From positions 310,001 through 374,000 of the forward strand of contig NZ_VRLV01000010.1 in assembly GCF_009760925.1 (NCBI RefSeq): a stretch of DNA of 64,000 bases, in the 5' to 3' direction. Positions 1 to 8,419 of the stretch are shown here, piece after piece. The position numbers and the translations under genes were made by a program. The first letter of the stretch is position 1. The number at the start of each line of letters is the position of its first letter. The notes beneath the pieces were generated by a model. The model saw only the letters and a program-made list of their open reading frames with translations. It was not told where the DNA came from and searched no databases. Origin of the DNA: Nonomuraea typhae (GTDB lineage Bacteria; Actinomycetota; Actinomycetes; Streptosporangiales; Streptosporangiaceae).

Positions 1-114
1 GCGGGCGCGCTCCACCAGCCACGCCAGGTCGTCGCCGCCGAGAAGCCTGGCCAGGTGGCCGGCCGGGTTGCCGACCGGATGGCCGACCGGCTGTCCGGCC
101 GAGTGGTCGCTCAT
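1..114 (-). CDS. jetD: Wadjet JetD, N-terminal fragment (TIGR02679/DUF2399 type)
   Basis: The first 38 codons of a minus-strand gene that leaves the window. JetD is the Toprim-type nuclease subunit of Wadjet, which cuts circular plasmid DNA after the SMC motor has extruded it. The visible part reads LARLLGGDDLAWLVERAR from about residue 21, which matches the conserved start of the TIGR02679 family as I know it. The catalytic region lies outside the window. The ATG overlaps the jetC stop as ATGA, so the two are translationally coupled. The call rests mainly on gene order after jetA, jetB and jetC. Confidence 0.8.
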   Translation of the reverse strand, partial: MSDHSAGQPVGHPVGNPAGHLARLLGGDDLAWLVERAR

Positions 115-3100
115 CGGACGTCCTCCGGCGCGCGGCGGCGTTCCCTGCCGTCCCACCACCACGAGGTGACCAGGACCGCGTCCACGCCGTCGCGCCGGGA
201 GAGCTGAGCGATGGCCAGACCGGGCACCTGCGGATAACAACCCCACTCGCGTTCGCTGGTCATCACCACGTCCATGTCGAAGGTGGCCAGGAGGCCGAGG
301 CATTTGGCCCGCGAGTCGTCATCCACGCCGGCGAACGCCTCGTCGAGCGCCACCAGCCGCGGGGCGTACGGGTTTCCGGCCGACTTGTAGTGCGCGGAGG
401 CGGCGGCGAACAGCGGCACCGACGCCGCCAGCACGCGCTCGCCGCCCGAGGCGGGGCCGGTCGCGGGCCGCCACTGGCCTTCCTGGAGTCGCTGGATGTT
501 GAACTCGTGCCAGGTCCGGTAGTCCAGCGCCCTGGTCAGCGCCTCGATCCAGCCTGCCGCCGGGTTGTCGGCGTGCTCGCGGGCGATGCGTTCCTGGAGG
601 AAGGAGCCGACCGCGATCCGGTCGTCGGGGGACCAGGCGTCGACGGTCTGCCGCAGCTTCCCGCGGATCCGGTCGAGTCCCTCGGGCGCGTTCTTCGCGG
701 TCTTCCACACCAGGCGCAGCATCATGCCGGTGGAGGTCGGGCGCGACCGCAGTTCCTCGTTCATGCGGCCCACCTCCTCCTCGGCCGCCGCGATCAGCTC
801 GTGCAGGGTCCCGGCGACCTCGTTGAGCAGGTGGTTCTCCAGCAGCTCGCGTTCCTTGGCCGACAGCAGCCTGGCCCGCTGGGCGGTTTCCCGCGCCAGC
901 GCCTCGACCAGGCCGGGGACGTCCCGCGACCGGCCCTGGAACGTCACGTCCACGATCATGACGCCTTCTGTCACGGTCAGCCCGGCCGAGTGGCCGTGCC
1001 TGGCCATCGCGTCCGACAGGAGCTTGTGCTCGTCGGCGACCTTGCGCTGCACGCGCTCCCAGGGGCCGTCATTGCCGTCGATCCCCTCCAGCTCGGCGTT
1101 GACCGAGCGGGCGAGGACGACCGTGGGCGTGGGTGACCAGGACGTGGCCGGGTCCGGCAGTTCCAGGCCGGGCAGCGCGACCGTGAGCAGCCCGGTCGCC
1201 GCGAACGCCCGGAACTCCCTGACCGCCTCGTCGCGGGCCGCCGTCGCCTCGGCGATCTCTCCGGCCAGCCGCCCGCGCACGCCCTCGGCCCTGCCCCACT
1301 CCGTGCGCAGTTCCTTCTCCCTGCGGCGTACGTCCTCCTCGTCCCGCTGCCGCCGGCGCAGCTCCTGCGTGACCTCCTCCAGGCGCCGGTTCAGCTCCTC
1401 GACCGCGGCACCCGCGGTCTCGGCCAGCGAGCGGTACATCTCGGCGGCGGTGTCCGCCTGCTCCTGCGCCTCGGCCGCGAGCTGCGCCGCCTCGGCCATC
1501 CGCCCGGCCGCGAGCGCCGCCTCCTGCTCGGCCTCCGCCGCCGCCTCGCCGGCCGTGGTCATCGCCCGTACGGCGGGCCACAGCCTGGCCAGCGCCAGCC
1601 GGTAGGCGGCCAGCCCGGCGGCGACCTCGGCCAGCTCCGCGCGATCGCCGGGCAGCCCGACGTCGGCGGCGAACTCGGCGGCCGGCGTCCTGGCGGCGTC
1701 CAGCTCGTCCCGCCGGGCGGCCGCCGTCTGCTCGGCCCGCCGGTGCCGCCCGGCCAGCGCCCCATGCGCTTCGTGGGCGGCGGCCAGCTTCACGTGCGCC
1801 TCCCGCACCGGGGCATCCGCCGGGCAGGCCCGGTGCTCGGCCGCCAGGCGGCTCTGCCGTACGGTGAGGGCGGTTTTCTCCTCGTCGAGCGTCTCGACGC
1901 GCTGCCCGAGGCGTGCCAGTTCCTCGGCGAGGGCGGCCAGGCGGGCACGGCGCGCGGCCTCGCGGGCGCCTTCGCCGATGTGGCCGGCCCTGGGTTTGCG
2001 CCAGGAACCGGCCAGCACGCCGTTGGCCCAGCGGCCGTCGGTGGCGATCCACGTGTGCGCGCCCGGTCCGAGCCCGATCCCGGTGAGGACGGCGGAGACC
2101 GCCTCGTCGGTGAGCGCGCCGGCCTGCGGGTCGGCCCGGTCGATGGCCGGGCGCAGCACGGTCGCCGCCGACAGCCCGGCCACGGTGCCGCGCAGGACGA
2201 CGGTGTCACCGGCGATGAGGTCGCCGCGCGGGGTGACCCAGGCGTCGAGGATGCCCGCGGCCTCCAGCGCGGCCTCCAGCCCGGCCCGGTGGTCGTCGGG
2301 CACGCCCTCGGCGAAGTCGACGACCTTCCACAGCGGCGCGCCCGGCCGCATCGGCGGGCGCGGGGCGCGGGCGTGGGGCGCGGGCGGCGCGTCGTGGCCG
2401 CCCGCCTCCAGCCGGGCGATCTCGACGGCCACCTCGTCCCCGTCGCGGCGGGCGGCGCCCAGCTCGGCGTCCAGCTCCGCCTCGCGCCTGGCCAGCGCCG
2501 CCGCGGCCGCCTGCAGCGCGTCGTCGAGCGCCGCGACCGCGGGGTTGGCGCCCTCCGCGTTGGCCGCCCAGCCCTCCAGCCCGGCCAGCACGCCGTCCGG
2601 GTCGGGCACCGGCAGCTCGATCAGCCCCGCCAGGTACCCGGTGAACGCCCTGACCAGGTCTGCCCCCTGCTCGGCGGCCACCCGGCCCGCCTGGTCGATC
2701 GCCTCCGCGGCCTCGGCCAGCTCGCCGCTCAGCCGGTCCGTGTCGGCGCGGGCCGCCGCCAGCGCGGACTCGGCGCCAGCCACGGTGGCGAGCAGCCGCT
2801 CCAGCTCGCCGACGGCGTGTTCCCGCCGGGCCGCGACCTCCTCGGCCGCGCCGGGCGAGTCCGCGAGCGCGCAGCCGGCCCGGTCCGCCTGCGTCGCCGC
2901 CTCCTCGTGGATCTCCGCGTGCTCGTCCGCCGCCCTTTCGGCCTTCTCGCGCGCCGCGCCGGCCCTGGCGGCCAGCCGTACGCTCTCGCCGCGCACCCGG
3001 GCCAGGTCGCGGGCGGTCCTGGCGGCGTGCTCGGCCAGCCGGTTCGCCTCCTCGCGGCTCTGCTCCAGCCGCTGCGCGTCGCGCGCCTCCGGGCTCTGCT

Positions 3101-4091
3101 GCAGTGCCGTACGGCGGGCGTCGAGCAGGTTCTTGGCCGTGGCCAGCTCGCTGAAGCGGTCCTCGACCGTCTCCAGCTCGGCCTCGGCCTGCTGCTGCCG
3201 GGTCTCGGCGTCGGCCAGGTCGCGGCCGAGCTGCTCGTAGCGGCGCTGGGTCTGCCGGGGACCGGCCGCCTTCCGCTTGGCCGCGATCGCCGCGTACCTG
3301 CGGTAGTGCAGCAGGAAGTCGGCGGCGGCGCGGCGGGCCTCGTCCAGGCCGCGTAAGGTGTCGCGTTCCTCGTCCAGGCCGCGGAACGCCTCCGCGACCG
3401 TCGCCAGCAGCGCCGGGCTCAGCGGCGGCAGCGCCTCGGTGAGCGCCCTGGACAGCAGGCGCTCGTCCGGCTTCTTCGACAGCTGCGGCTGGCGGAGCTG
3501 GATCAGCAGGTTGACCAGCGCCTCGTAGCGGAGCTCGCCCAGGCCGAACAACGCCTCGTCCACCGCGCGCCGGTAGTCGGCGGCCCGGTCGTAGACCAGG
3601 CCGTGGCCGTCCAGCTCGTCGCGCAACTTCTCCCTGGTCAGCGCGACCCCGGTCGGCGAGACGAGGTTCAGCCCGGCGCCGACGCGTCGCGGGGTGACGA
3701 AGAACCAGTGCCGCACGACGCCGCGGTCCTTGACCGCCTTCAGCCCGCAGCCGATCGTGCGGAACTCGTGGCTGCCGTCGGCCGCCCGCCGCCCGAACTC
3801 CAGCCAGGTGTAGCCGAGCCGCTCCGGATGGGGATGGCGGCCGCCGAGCAGGAGGTTCCACTCCATGCGCTTCTGCCGGTCGCCGTCGGGCTCGACCCGG
3901 TGGGAGGTCAGCTCGCCGTCCAGCAGGAACGGCAGGGTCAGCGCGAGCACCTTCGACTTGCCGGTGCCGTTGTTGCCGCGCAGCAGCAGCCTGCCGTCGT
4001 GGAAGTGGAACTCCTCCACGTCGTAGTAGAACATGTCGACCAGGCCCGCGCGCAGCGGCTTCCAGCGCTCCGAGCCGGGGATGGGCAACAT
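111..4091 (-). CDS. jetC: Wadjet SMC-like ATPase JetC (TIGR02680 family)
   Basis: A 1326-residue SMC/MukB-like motor of the Wadjet system, which extrudes loops on small circular DNA to protect against plasmids. Walker A is GNNGTGKS at residues 39-46. A long Ala/Glu/Arg-rich coiled coil fills the middle. Near the C-terminus there is a signature-like ATGPASGGERVLA and a Walker B LVALDEAFAGVDD. The start is the ATG at 4091, which shares its A with the jetB stop (TGATG). The open frame continues upstream to 5198, but that part is antisense-frame noise inside jetB. Codon 246 (3354-3356 on the plus strand) is TTA, a very rare codon here, so full-length JetC may depend on the bldA-type leucine tRNA. 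The gene lies in a four-gene overlapping operon. Confidence 0.93.
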   Translation of the reverse strand: MLPIPGSERWKPLRAGLVDMFYYDVEEFHFHDGRLLLRGNNGTGKSKVLALTLPFLLDGELTSHRVEPDGDRQKRMEWNLLLGGRHPHPERLGYTWLEFGRRAADGSHEFRTIGCGLKAVKDRGVVRHWFFVTPRRVGAGLNLVSPTGVALTREKLRDELDGHGLVYDRAADYRRAVDEALFGLGELRYEALVNLLIQLRQPQLSKKPDERLLSRALTEALPPLSPALLATVAEAFRGLDEERDTLRGLDEARRAAADFLLHYRRYAAIAAKRKAAGPRQTQRRYEQLGRDLADAETRQQQAEAELETVEDRFSELATAKNLLDARRTALQQSPEARDAQRLEQSREEANRLAEHAARTARDLARVRGESVRLAARAGAAREKAERAADEHAEIHEEAATQADRAGCALADSPGAAEEVAARREHAVGELERLLATVAGAESALAAARADTDRLSGELAEAAEAIDQAGRVAAEQGADLVRAFTGYLAGLIELPVPDPDGVLAGLEGWAANAEGANPAVAALDDALQAAAAALARREAELDAELGAARRDGDEVAVEIARLEAGGHDAPPAPHARAPRPPMRPGAPLWKVVDFAEGVPDDHRAGLEAALEAAGILDAWVTPRGDLIAGDTVVLRGTVAGLSAATVLRPAIDRADPQAGALTDEAVSAVLTGIGLGPGAHTWIATDGRWANGVLAGSWRKPRAGHIGEGAREAARRARLAALAEELARLGQRVETLDEEKTALTVRQSRLAAEHRACPADAPVREAHVKLAAAHEAHGALAGRHRRAEQTAAARRDELDAARTPAAEFAADVGLPGDRAELAEVAAGLAAYRLALARLWPAVRAMTTAGEAAAEAEQEAALAAGRMAEAAQLAAEAQEQADTAAEMYRSLAETAGAAVEELNRRLEEVTQELRRRQRDEEDVRRREKELRTEWGRAEGVRGRLAGEIAEATAARDEAVREFRAFAATGLLTVALPGLELPDPATSWSPTPTVVLARSVNAELEGIDGNDGPWERVQRKVADEHKLLSDAMARHGHSAGLTVTEGVMIVDVTFQGRSRDVPGLVEALARETAQRARLLSAKERELLENHLLNEVAGTLHELIAAAEEEVGRMNEELRSRPTSTGMMLRLVWKTAKNAPEGLDRIRGKLRQTVDAWSPDDRIAVGSFLQERIAREHADNPAAGWIEALTRALDYRTWHEFNIQRLQEGQWRPATGPASGGERVLAASVPLFAAASAHYKSAGNPYAPRLVALDEAFAGVDDDSRAKCLGLLATFDMDVVMTSEREWGCYPQVPGLAIAQLSRRDGVDAVLVTSWWWDGRERRRAPEDVR

Positions 4092-5224
4092 CAGCGCGGT
4101 CCTTTGATCGTGGGGGCGTCGAGGGCGTACCTGGAGATCGCCGGCAGCCCGGTGACCCGCTCGCCCTGCACGATCGCCAGCCGCAGGGCCGTGAGCTTGC
4201 CGAGCGCCACCGCCAGCAGCCCGTCCTCGGCGCCGGGATCGGTGACACCCTTGCGCCAGAAGGAGGCGTGCTCGGCGGCGGCCTGCCGGACGAACTGTTT
4301 GAGCTCGTCGAAGGAGGCGGCGCCCAGCTCGGCCAGGCGCTCGGCCACCAGCAGCGTGACGTGGCCGTCGGTGCGCTGCTCGGGCAGCCGCACGTCGGTC
4401 AGCTCGTCGTCCGGGTCGGTCATCGCGATGCCCTCCGCGCGCACCTCGGCGACCAGGCCGGTGGCCTGCTCGATCCGGCGGATGATCGCGTGGCGCTGCG
4501 AGGTCAGATAGGCCAGCTCGTCCTCGTCGAGGTCGGCGAAGTACACGACGGGGTCGTCCAGCAGCCACCGCGTCAGCCTGCGCCGCAGCGCCTGGTTGCG
4601 CAGGTCGTCGGTCTCCGCGTACGGCTCGGCCGTCAGCTCGGCCAGCCGCTCTTCGAACGTCTCGGCCGTGATCGTGGACGGCCCGCGGACCCCGGCCAGC
4701 AGCCCGGCCAGCACCTTGCGGCGCACGTCGTAGAGGACGTCGCCGCCGGCCGTCAGGTACGCCTCCTCGTCGCCGGCCACCCGGTCGAGCACGCCCCAGG
4801 CCAGCAGCGCCCGCACCACGGCCACCAGGTCGCCGCGCTCGGACCTGGTGTCGAGCGTGAAGGCGTAGCCTGTGCCCGCCTCCAGCACCTCCTCGGCCAG
4901 CCGGCCCAGCGTGGTCTGCGCGTCCGCCCGCTCCAGCACCGACAGGGCCAGGCAGAGCACGACGTACCGCCGCCTGCCGAAGGGCTCGCCCGCCCGGCCG
5001 AGCGCCGGCCTGGTGGCGTCCCGGGTGTCGGCGACCGTCTTGAACAACCGGGCCGTGTCGGAATCCACCACCAGCCGCCAGCCGGTCTCCCTGGTCAGCC
5101 AGTCGCGCAACTCCGCCGCGTGCCGCCGCACCAGCACCAGTTTCTCCGGGTCGCGCAGCAGCGGGCGCATCAGCAACGCGCGCAGCGCCTGCTGACACTG
5201 AGCCAGCTCCTCCTCCGGCGTCAC
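4091..5224 (-). CDS. jetB: Wadjet subunit JetB (TIGR02678, DUF2398)
   Basis: A 377-residue protein, the KleE/MukE-like winged-helix subunit that bridges the JetA kleisin and the JetC SMC. The N-terminal segment QALRALLMRPLL and the later RHAAELRDWLTRETGW are typical of DUF2398 proteins. The start is a GTG at 5224 that overlaps the jetA stop as GTGA, and the stop overlaps the jetC start by one base. Such tight coupling fits a fixed-stoichiometry complex. The family assignment comes from recognised sequence style and from position between jetA and jetC. No catalytic motif is expected or seen. Confidence 0.9.
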   Translation of the reverse strand: MTPEEELAQCQQALRALLMRPLLRDPEKLVLVRRHAAELRDWLTRETGWRLVVDSDTARLFKTVADTRDATRPALGRAGEPFGRRRYVVLCLALSVLERADAQTTLGRLAEEVLEAGTGYAFTLDTRSERGDLVAVVRALLAWGVLDRVAGDEEAYLTAGGDVLYDVRRKVLAGLLAGVRGPSTITAETFEERLAELTAEPYAETDDLRNQALRRRLTRWLLDDPVVYFADLDEDELAYLTSQRHAIIRRIEQATGLVAEVRAEGIAMTDPDDELTDVRLPEQRTDGHVTLLVAERLAELGAASFDELKQFVRQAAAEHASFWRKGVTDPGAEDGLLAVALGKLTALRLAIVQGERVTGLPAISRYALDAPTIKGPR

Positions 5225-6732
5225 GCGACCACCGTGATCTCGATGACGTGCTCCGGCCCGGTCAGCACCCCGTCCCGCGTCACGATCTCCACCGTGCCGC
5301 CGTCGGGGACCAGCGTCAACCGCACCTCCATCGAGCCGTCGCCGGTCGTCGTCTTCACCTCGGTGTCGCCCGGGTGCCGCGCCGCCAGGGCGTCCCCGAG
5401 CAACCCGAGGAACAACCGGAACGCCGGCGGATCCAGCGCCCCCAGCTGGGACAGCAGCACCGGCCCGCGCGTGCGCAGCCGCTCCCGCGCCGCGGCGGTC
5501 TCGGCGGCCTCCCGCTCCACCTGCTCCCGCAGGAAGTCACGCGCCGCCGACCGGTCGGCGACCTTGTTGGGGCGGCCCCGCCGTTCATAGAAGCCGGTAC
5601 GGCGCAGCTGCGGCGAGATCCGGATCGGCGGCGCCTGCGCCCACGGCGTGGCGGCGGGCACCTCGGCCGCCTCCTGCGGCGGGGCCGTCAGATGCCGGGC
5701 CGGCGACAGCCCGAAGGCCGCCCGCCAGAGCCGGTGCATGGCCGCCTCGTCCGGCGCCTCGGCGAACCAGCGGGCCAGCGTCCTGAAGTCGGCCGACCGG
5801 TCGGACCGGCCGGACCTGCGCTCGTTGAGCAGGCCGACGGTGTCGATGAGCTGCTTGATCGCGGTGACGGCCGACTGGCGCAGGAGCCGCGCCTGTGACG
5901 GGTTGGCCGTGTCGCGGGAGACGAACCAGTCCCGCAGCCCGCGCCACCGGTTCTCCCACGCGGCCAGGGCCGTGCCGTACTCGGCGGTGACGTCCTCGCC
6001 GTCGGGGACCGCGTCGGCCGCCTCCCGCGTGGCGGCCAGGTGCAGGAACCCGCGGTGCCCGCGTTCTTCGAGCTCCAGCAGCAGCCGGGCGATTCTGGCG
6101 CCGGAGTTGGCCAGTTCGGCGATGAACCGGTTGATGTAGTCGATCAGCCGTTCCTTGTAGGCGATGAACCCGTCCACGTCGCCGTCGCTGAAGTCGATCG
6201 CCCTGCGCAGGGAGGACATGAACGCCTGCGCGTTGTCGGCCAGCGAGCCGAACCGCTCGACCAGCGAGATCAGGATCAGGTGCGCGGCGGCCGGATCCGG
6301 CTCCTCCTGCCCGGCCAGTGCCACGAGCGCCTGCAACTGGTCGGCGATGTCGCCCAGCGCCACGGCCTGCAGCCGGCCTCTTCTGCCGATCGCCTCCTCG
6401 TAGAACGCGATGGCCTGCTCGGCGGCCTGGCCGGCCGGGGTGAGCTGGAACAGCAGCCGCTTGCGATGAAAGTCCTCGACGGAGGAGACCCTGCCGGTAT
6501 CGGCGTCCGCCCGGAGGTTGCCCCACTCGATGAGCTTCTGCAGCGCCTGGCTCAGCTGCTCGTCGTTGTCCCGGCCCGTCTCCGCGGCCACCTCTTCGGG
6601 GCGCAGGTGCACGATGAACCGCTCCTTGGCCCGGGCGAACGCCACCAGGATCGCCCGGTAGAGCGCGGCGTTGGGCGCACTCAGATGAGCGAACGCCAGC
6701 GGCTGGGGCGGAACCGGGGCTGCGGCGGTCAT
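5221..6732 (-). CDS. jetA: Wadjet kleisin-like subunit JetA (TIGR02677, DUF2397)
   Basis: A 503-residue first gene of the Wadjet operon and the kleisin-like organiser of the SMC complex. The DUF2397 signature is seen from about residue 10: FAHLSAPNAALYRAIL, then HLRPEEVAAET, a winged-helix-like start. The C-terminal half has the conserved GFYERRGRPNKVADRSAARDF-like stretch. It starts with an ATG at 6732. No good Shine-Dalgarno precedes it, so the transcript may be leaderless. The operon promoter must lie in 6733-6855. The combination of DUF2397, DUF2398 and DUF2399 is, to my knowledge, the type III Wadjet set. Confidence 0.92.
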   Translation of the reverse strand: MTAAAPVPPQPLAFAHLSAPNAALYRAILVAFARAKERFIVHLRPEEVAAETGRDNDEQLSQALQKLIEWGNLRADADTGRVSSVEDFHRKRLLFQLTPAGQAAEQAIAFYEEAIGRRGRLQAVALGDIADQLQALVALAGQEEPDPAAAHLILISLVERFGSLADNAQAFMSSLRRAIDFSDGDVDGFIAYKERLIDYINRFIAELANSGARIARLLLELEERGHRGFLHLAATREAADAVPDGEDVTAEYGTALAAWENRWRGLRDWFVSRDTANPSQARLLRQSAVTAIKQLIDTVGLLNERRSGRSDRSADFRTLARWFAEAPDEAAMHRLWRAAFGLSPARHLTAPPQEAAEVPAATPWAQAPPIRISPQLRRTGFYERRGRPNKVADRSAARDFLREQVEREAAETAAARERLRTRGPVLLSQLGALDPPAFRLFLGLLGDALAARHPGDTEVKTTTGDGSMEVRLTLVPDGGTVEIVTRDGVLTGPEHVIEITVVA

Positions 6733-6808
6733 ACACCTAGTGTGGCCTTTTCGCCCGCCATGTCACCCGGATTGATCATTCCCGTATGAGACGGTCCGCG
6801 CGGGCCGG

Positions 6809-6846
6809 CCGGCTTCTGCGTGACGACGCTGTCAAGCAGAGGCCGG
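6809..6846 (-). terminator. imperfect hairpin after the NERD gene
   Basis: An 11-bp stem (6809-6819 with 6836-6846) with a 16-base loop and one non-Watson-Crick position, placed just after the NERD stop codon on the minus strand. There is no clear U-tract. It could weakly end the NERD transcript before the jet operon, or allow read-through into jetA, whose start is 123 bases after the NERD stop. It is the only structure I see in the interval 6733-6855, which must also hold the jet promoter. Confidence 0.3.
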
Positions 6847-6855
6847 GCCGGAGGG

Positions 6856-7620
6856 TCAGATGCGCTGGAGTTCCCGGGCGGCGACGCGGGCCAGGGTCTC
6901 GACCTGGTCGGCGCTGAAAGCGGCCGAAGAGGTGGCGCGGATCATGCGGGCCGCCAGCCGGGGCTTCAGCAGGGTCAGTCCTTCGGCGGTCACCAGGCCG
7001 CCCCTGGGCATCATGCCGCAGTGGACGGCGATCATCGGGGTGATGGTGACCGGGATGCCGGTTTCCTTGGTGAGGAGGCCGGCGAAGGCGTTGCCGGTGT
7101 CCACGAGGCCCGTGGCCACCTTGGTGCCGAACTTCTCGCCGAAGAACAGGCGGCCGCCGTAGCTGGCGATCTCGGTGTCGGGGCTCCAGGACTCGTTGTC
7201 GATGATCCAGACACCGCCGGGACCGATGACCAAGTGGTCGATGGATGCCTGGCCGCGGATGGAACGGCCGTCGAGGATGCGGTAGCCGTGCTTGCCGAGA
7301 CTGCTCCGCAACAGCTTGCCGGTGATGGTCTCGCCGCGGCGGCGGCCGCGCCAGACGGCGGTGGCGCGGAACTTGGACCAGTGCCAGTACCAGTCGCCCG
7401 CGGCCACCAGGGCGGCCAGGCCGAGGGCGTAGGCCACGGAGAAGGGAAGGTTGAAGCGGATGGCCAGCGCAAGTCCTATCGCGAACCCGACGGCGGCCAT
7501 GATGGCGCGGTTGCGACGGCGGGTTCTGGTGTCCTCCCTCCAGTACTTCTCGTAGTACCACTGGGGCGACGCCCCTGTGAACTTCGCGTCCTGCTGCACA
7601 TAGATCGAGCCACCAGGCAC
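6856..7620 (-). CDS. membrane-anchored NERD-domain protein
   Basis: A 254-residue protein of unknown role. It has a charged N-terminus (RTRRRNRAI), two hydrophobic segments at about 40-55 and 57-76, then a nuclease-related domain (NERD). The core reads ASIDHLVIGPGGVWIID at 125-141, the usual NERD strand-turn-strand. NERD domains resemble PD-(D/E)xK nucleases. Here the expected acidic-x-Lys triad reads D141-N-E143, so the catalytic lysine appears lost and nuclease activity is doubtful. The start is GTG at 7620 behind a GGGGAG ribosome site. It lies upstream of and collinear with the Wadjet operon, so a link to plasmid defence is possible but unproven. Confidence 0.75.
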   Translation of the reverse strand: MPGGSIYVQQDAKFTGASPQWYYEKYWREDTRTRRRNRAIMAAVGFAIGLALAIRFNLPFSVAYALGLAALVAAGDWYWHWSKFRATAVWRGRRRGETITGKLLRSSLGKHGYRILDGRSIRGQASIDHLVIGPGGVWIIDNESWSPDTEIASYGGRLFFGEKFGTKVATGLVDTGNAFAGLLTKETGIPVTITPMIAVHCGMMPRGGLVTAEGLTLLKPRLAARMIRATSSAAFSADQVETLARVAARELQRI

Positions 7621-7771
7621 GGCAAACTCCCCGAGTCAGTAGGAAATACTTGGATCTGCCACGCCGGAGATCCCTCGCCACTTCACGTGATACCCAACAT
7701 CCAACAAAGGCCACCCTAAGGTGAGGGAAATAGCACCGGGAAGCATCGCAACACATCGGACAAGACGCTCA

Positions 7772-7785
7772 ACCGACCAGTCGGT
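7772..7785. promoter_or_regulatory. TetR-type operator upstream of the 7797 regulator
   Basis: The perfect inverted repeat ACCGAC-CA-GTCGGT, 11 bp before the regulator's GTG start, within the divergent interval shared with the NERD gene. A nearly identical element, also followed by ATG-like bases TATG, sits before the acyl-CoA dehydrogenase operon at 15461-15476. Autoregulation by the adjacent TetR protein is the natural reading. Confidence 0.7.
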
Positions 7786-7796
7786 ATGCTGGGTCC

Positions 7797-8384
7797 GTGA
7801 CGGGGAAGGATGAGCCGGTACGCCGGAGGCTCCTCGGCGAGGCCACCAGGCTGTTCGCCGAGCGCGGGTTCGAGGGCACCTCGGTGCAGGAGATCGTCGC
7901 TGCGGCCGGGGTGACCAAGGGCGCGATGTACCACTACTTCGATTCAAAGGATGACCTGCTGCACGAGATCTACGCGCGGGTCCTGCGGATGCAGATGGAG
8001 CGGCTGACGCAGATCGCCGACGAGGACCGGCCGGTCAAGGACCGGCTGCGTGACGCCGCGGCCGACGTCGTGGAGACGACCACGGCCAACCTCGACGACT
8101 CCAAGATCTTCTTCCGCTCGATGCACCTGCTGGCCCCGGAGACGCAGAAGAGCGTGCGGGCCGAGCGCCGACGCTACCACGAGCGTTTCCGGGACCTCGT
8201 GACCGAGGGGCAGCGTGAGGGCGTGTTCCGGGACGACATCCAGGCGGAGATCGTCGTCGACTACTTCTTCGGCTCGGTGCACCACCTCGGGACCTGGTAC
8301 CGCGTCGACGGGCCGCTGTCCGGGGCCGAGGTGGGGCGCCAGTTCGCCGAACTGCTTCTGACGTCGCTCAGGCTCTCCCCATAG
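7797..8384 (+). CDS. TetR/AcrR-family regulator, likely of the acyl-CoA dehydrogenase operon
   Basis: A 195-residue one-component repressor. The N-terminal helix-turn-helix is clear: ATRLFAERGFEGTSVQEIV, then GVTKGAMYHYFDSKDDLL at about 36-53. The all-helical C-terminal domain would bind an effector, plausibly an acyl-CoA. The start is the GTG at 7797. A 14-bp palindrome lies just upstream, and its arms match the palindrome in front of the dehydrogenase operon that starts at 15449, so this protein probably represses both itself and that operon. The 3.6-kb pseudokinase gene lies between the regulator and its proposed target. Confidence 0.88.
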   Translation: MTGKDEPVRRRLLGEATRLFAERGFEGTSVQEIVAAAGVTKGAMYHYFDSKDDLLHEIYARVLRMQMERLTQIADEDRPVKDRLRDAAADVVETTTANLDDSKIFFRSMHLLAPETQKSVRAERRRYHERFRDLVTEGQREGVFRDDIQAEIVVDYFFGSVHHLGTWYRVDGPLSGAEVGRQFAELLLTSLRLSP

Positions 8385-8392
8385 ACAAGAGC

Positions 8393-8419
8393 CGAAATTT
8401 TCGCATCATTTAATTCTTT
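8393..8419 (+). promoter_or_regulatory. AT-rich probable promoter for a leaderless transcript
   Basis: A short A+T-rich island in an otherwise very G+C-rich context, with a -10-like TTTAAT at 8409-8414 and the GTG start at 8420, about six bases after it. No Shine-Dalgarno is present. This spacing suits a leaderless mRNA. The small inverted repeat CGAAA-TT-TTCG at 8393-8403 precedes it. Confidence 0.35.

Noticed and set aside
4092..5198. Extension of jetC upstream to 5198
   Set aside because: The extra part is Arg/Gly/Ala noise inside jetB in another frame; the conserved N-terminus begins at 4091.
5547..5804. CCGACCGGTCGG palindromes at 5547-5558 and 5793-5804 similar to the TetR operator
   Set aside because: Both are inside jetA coding sequence, lack the flanking T/A and TATG context, and encode ordinary DRS-type codons.
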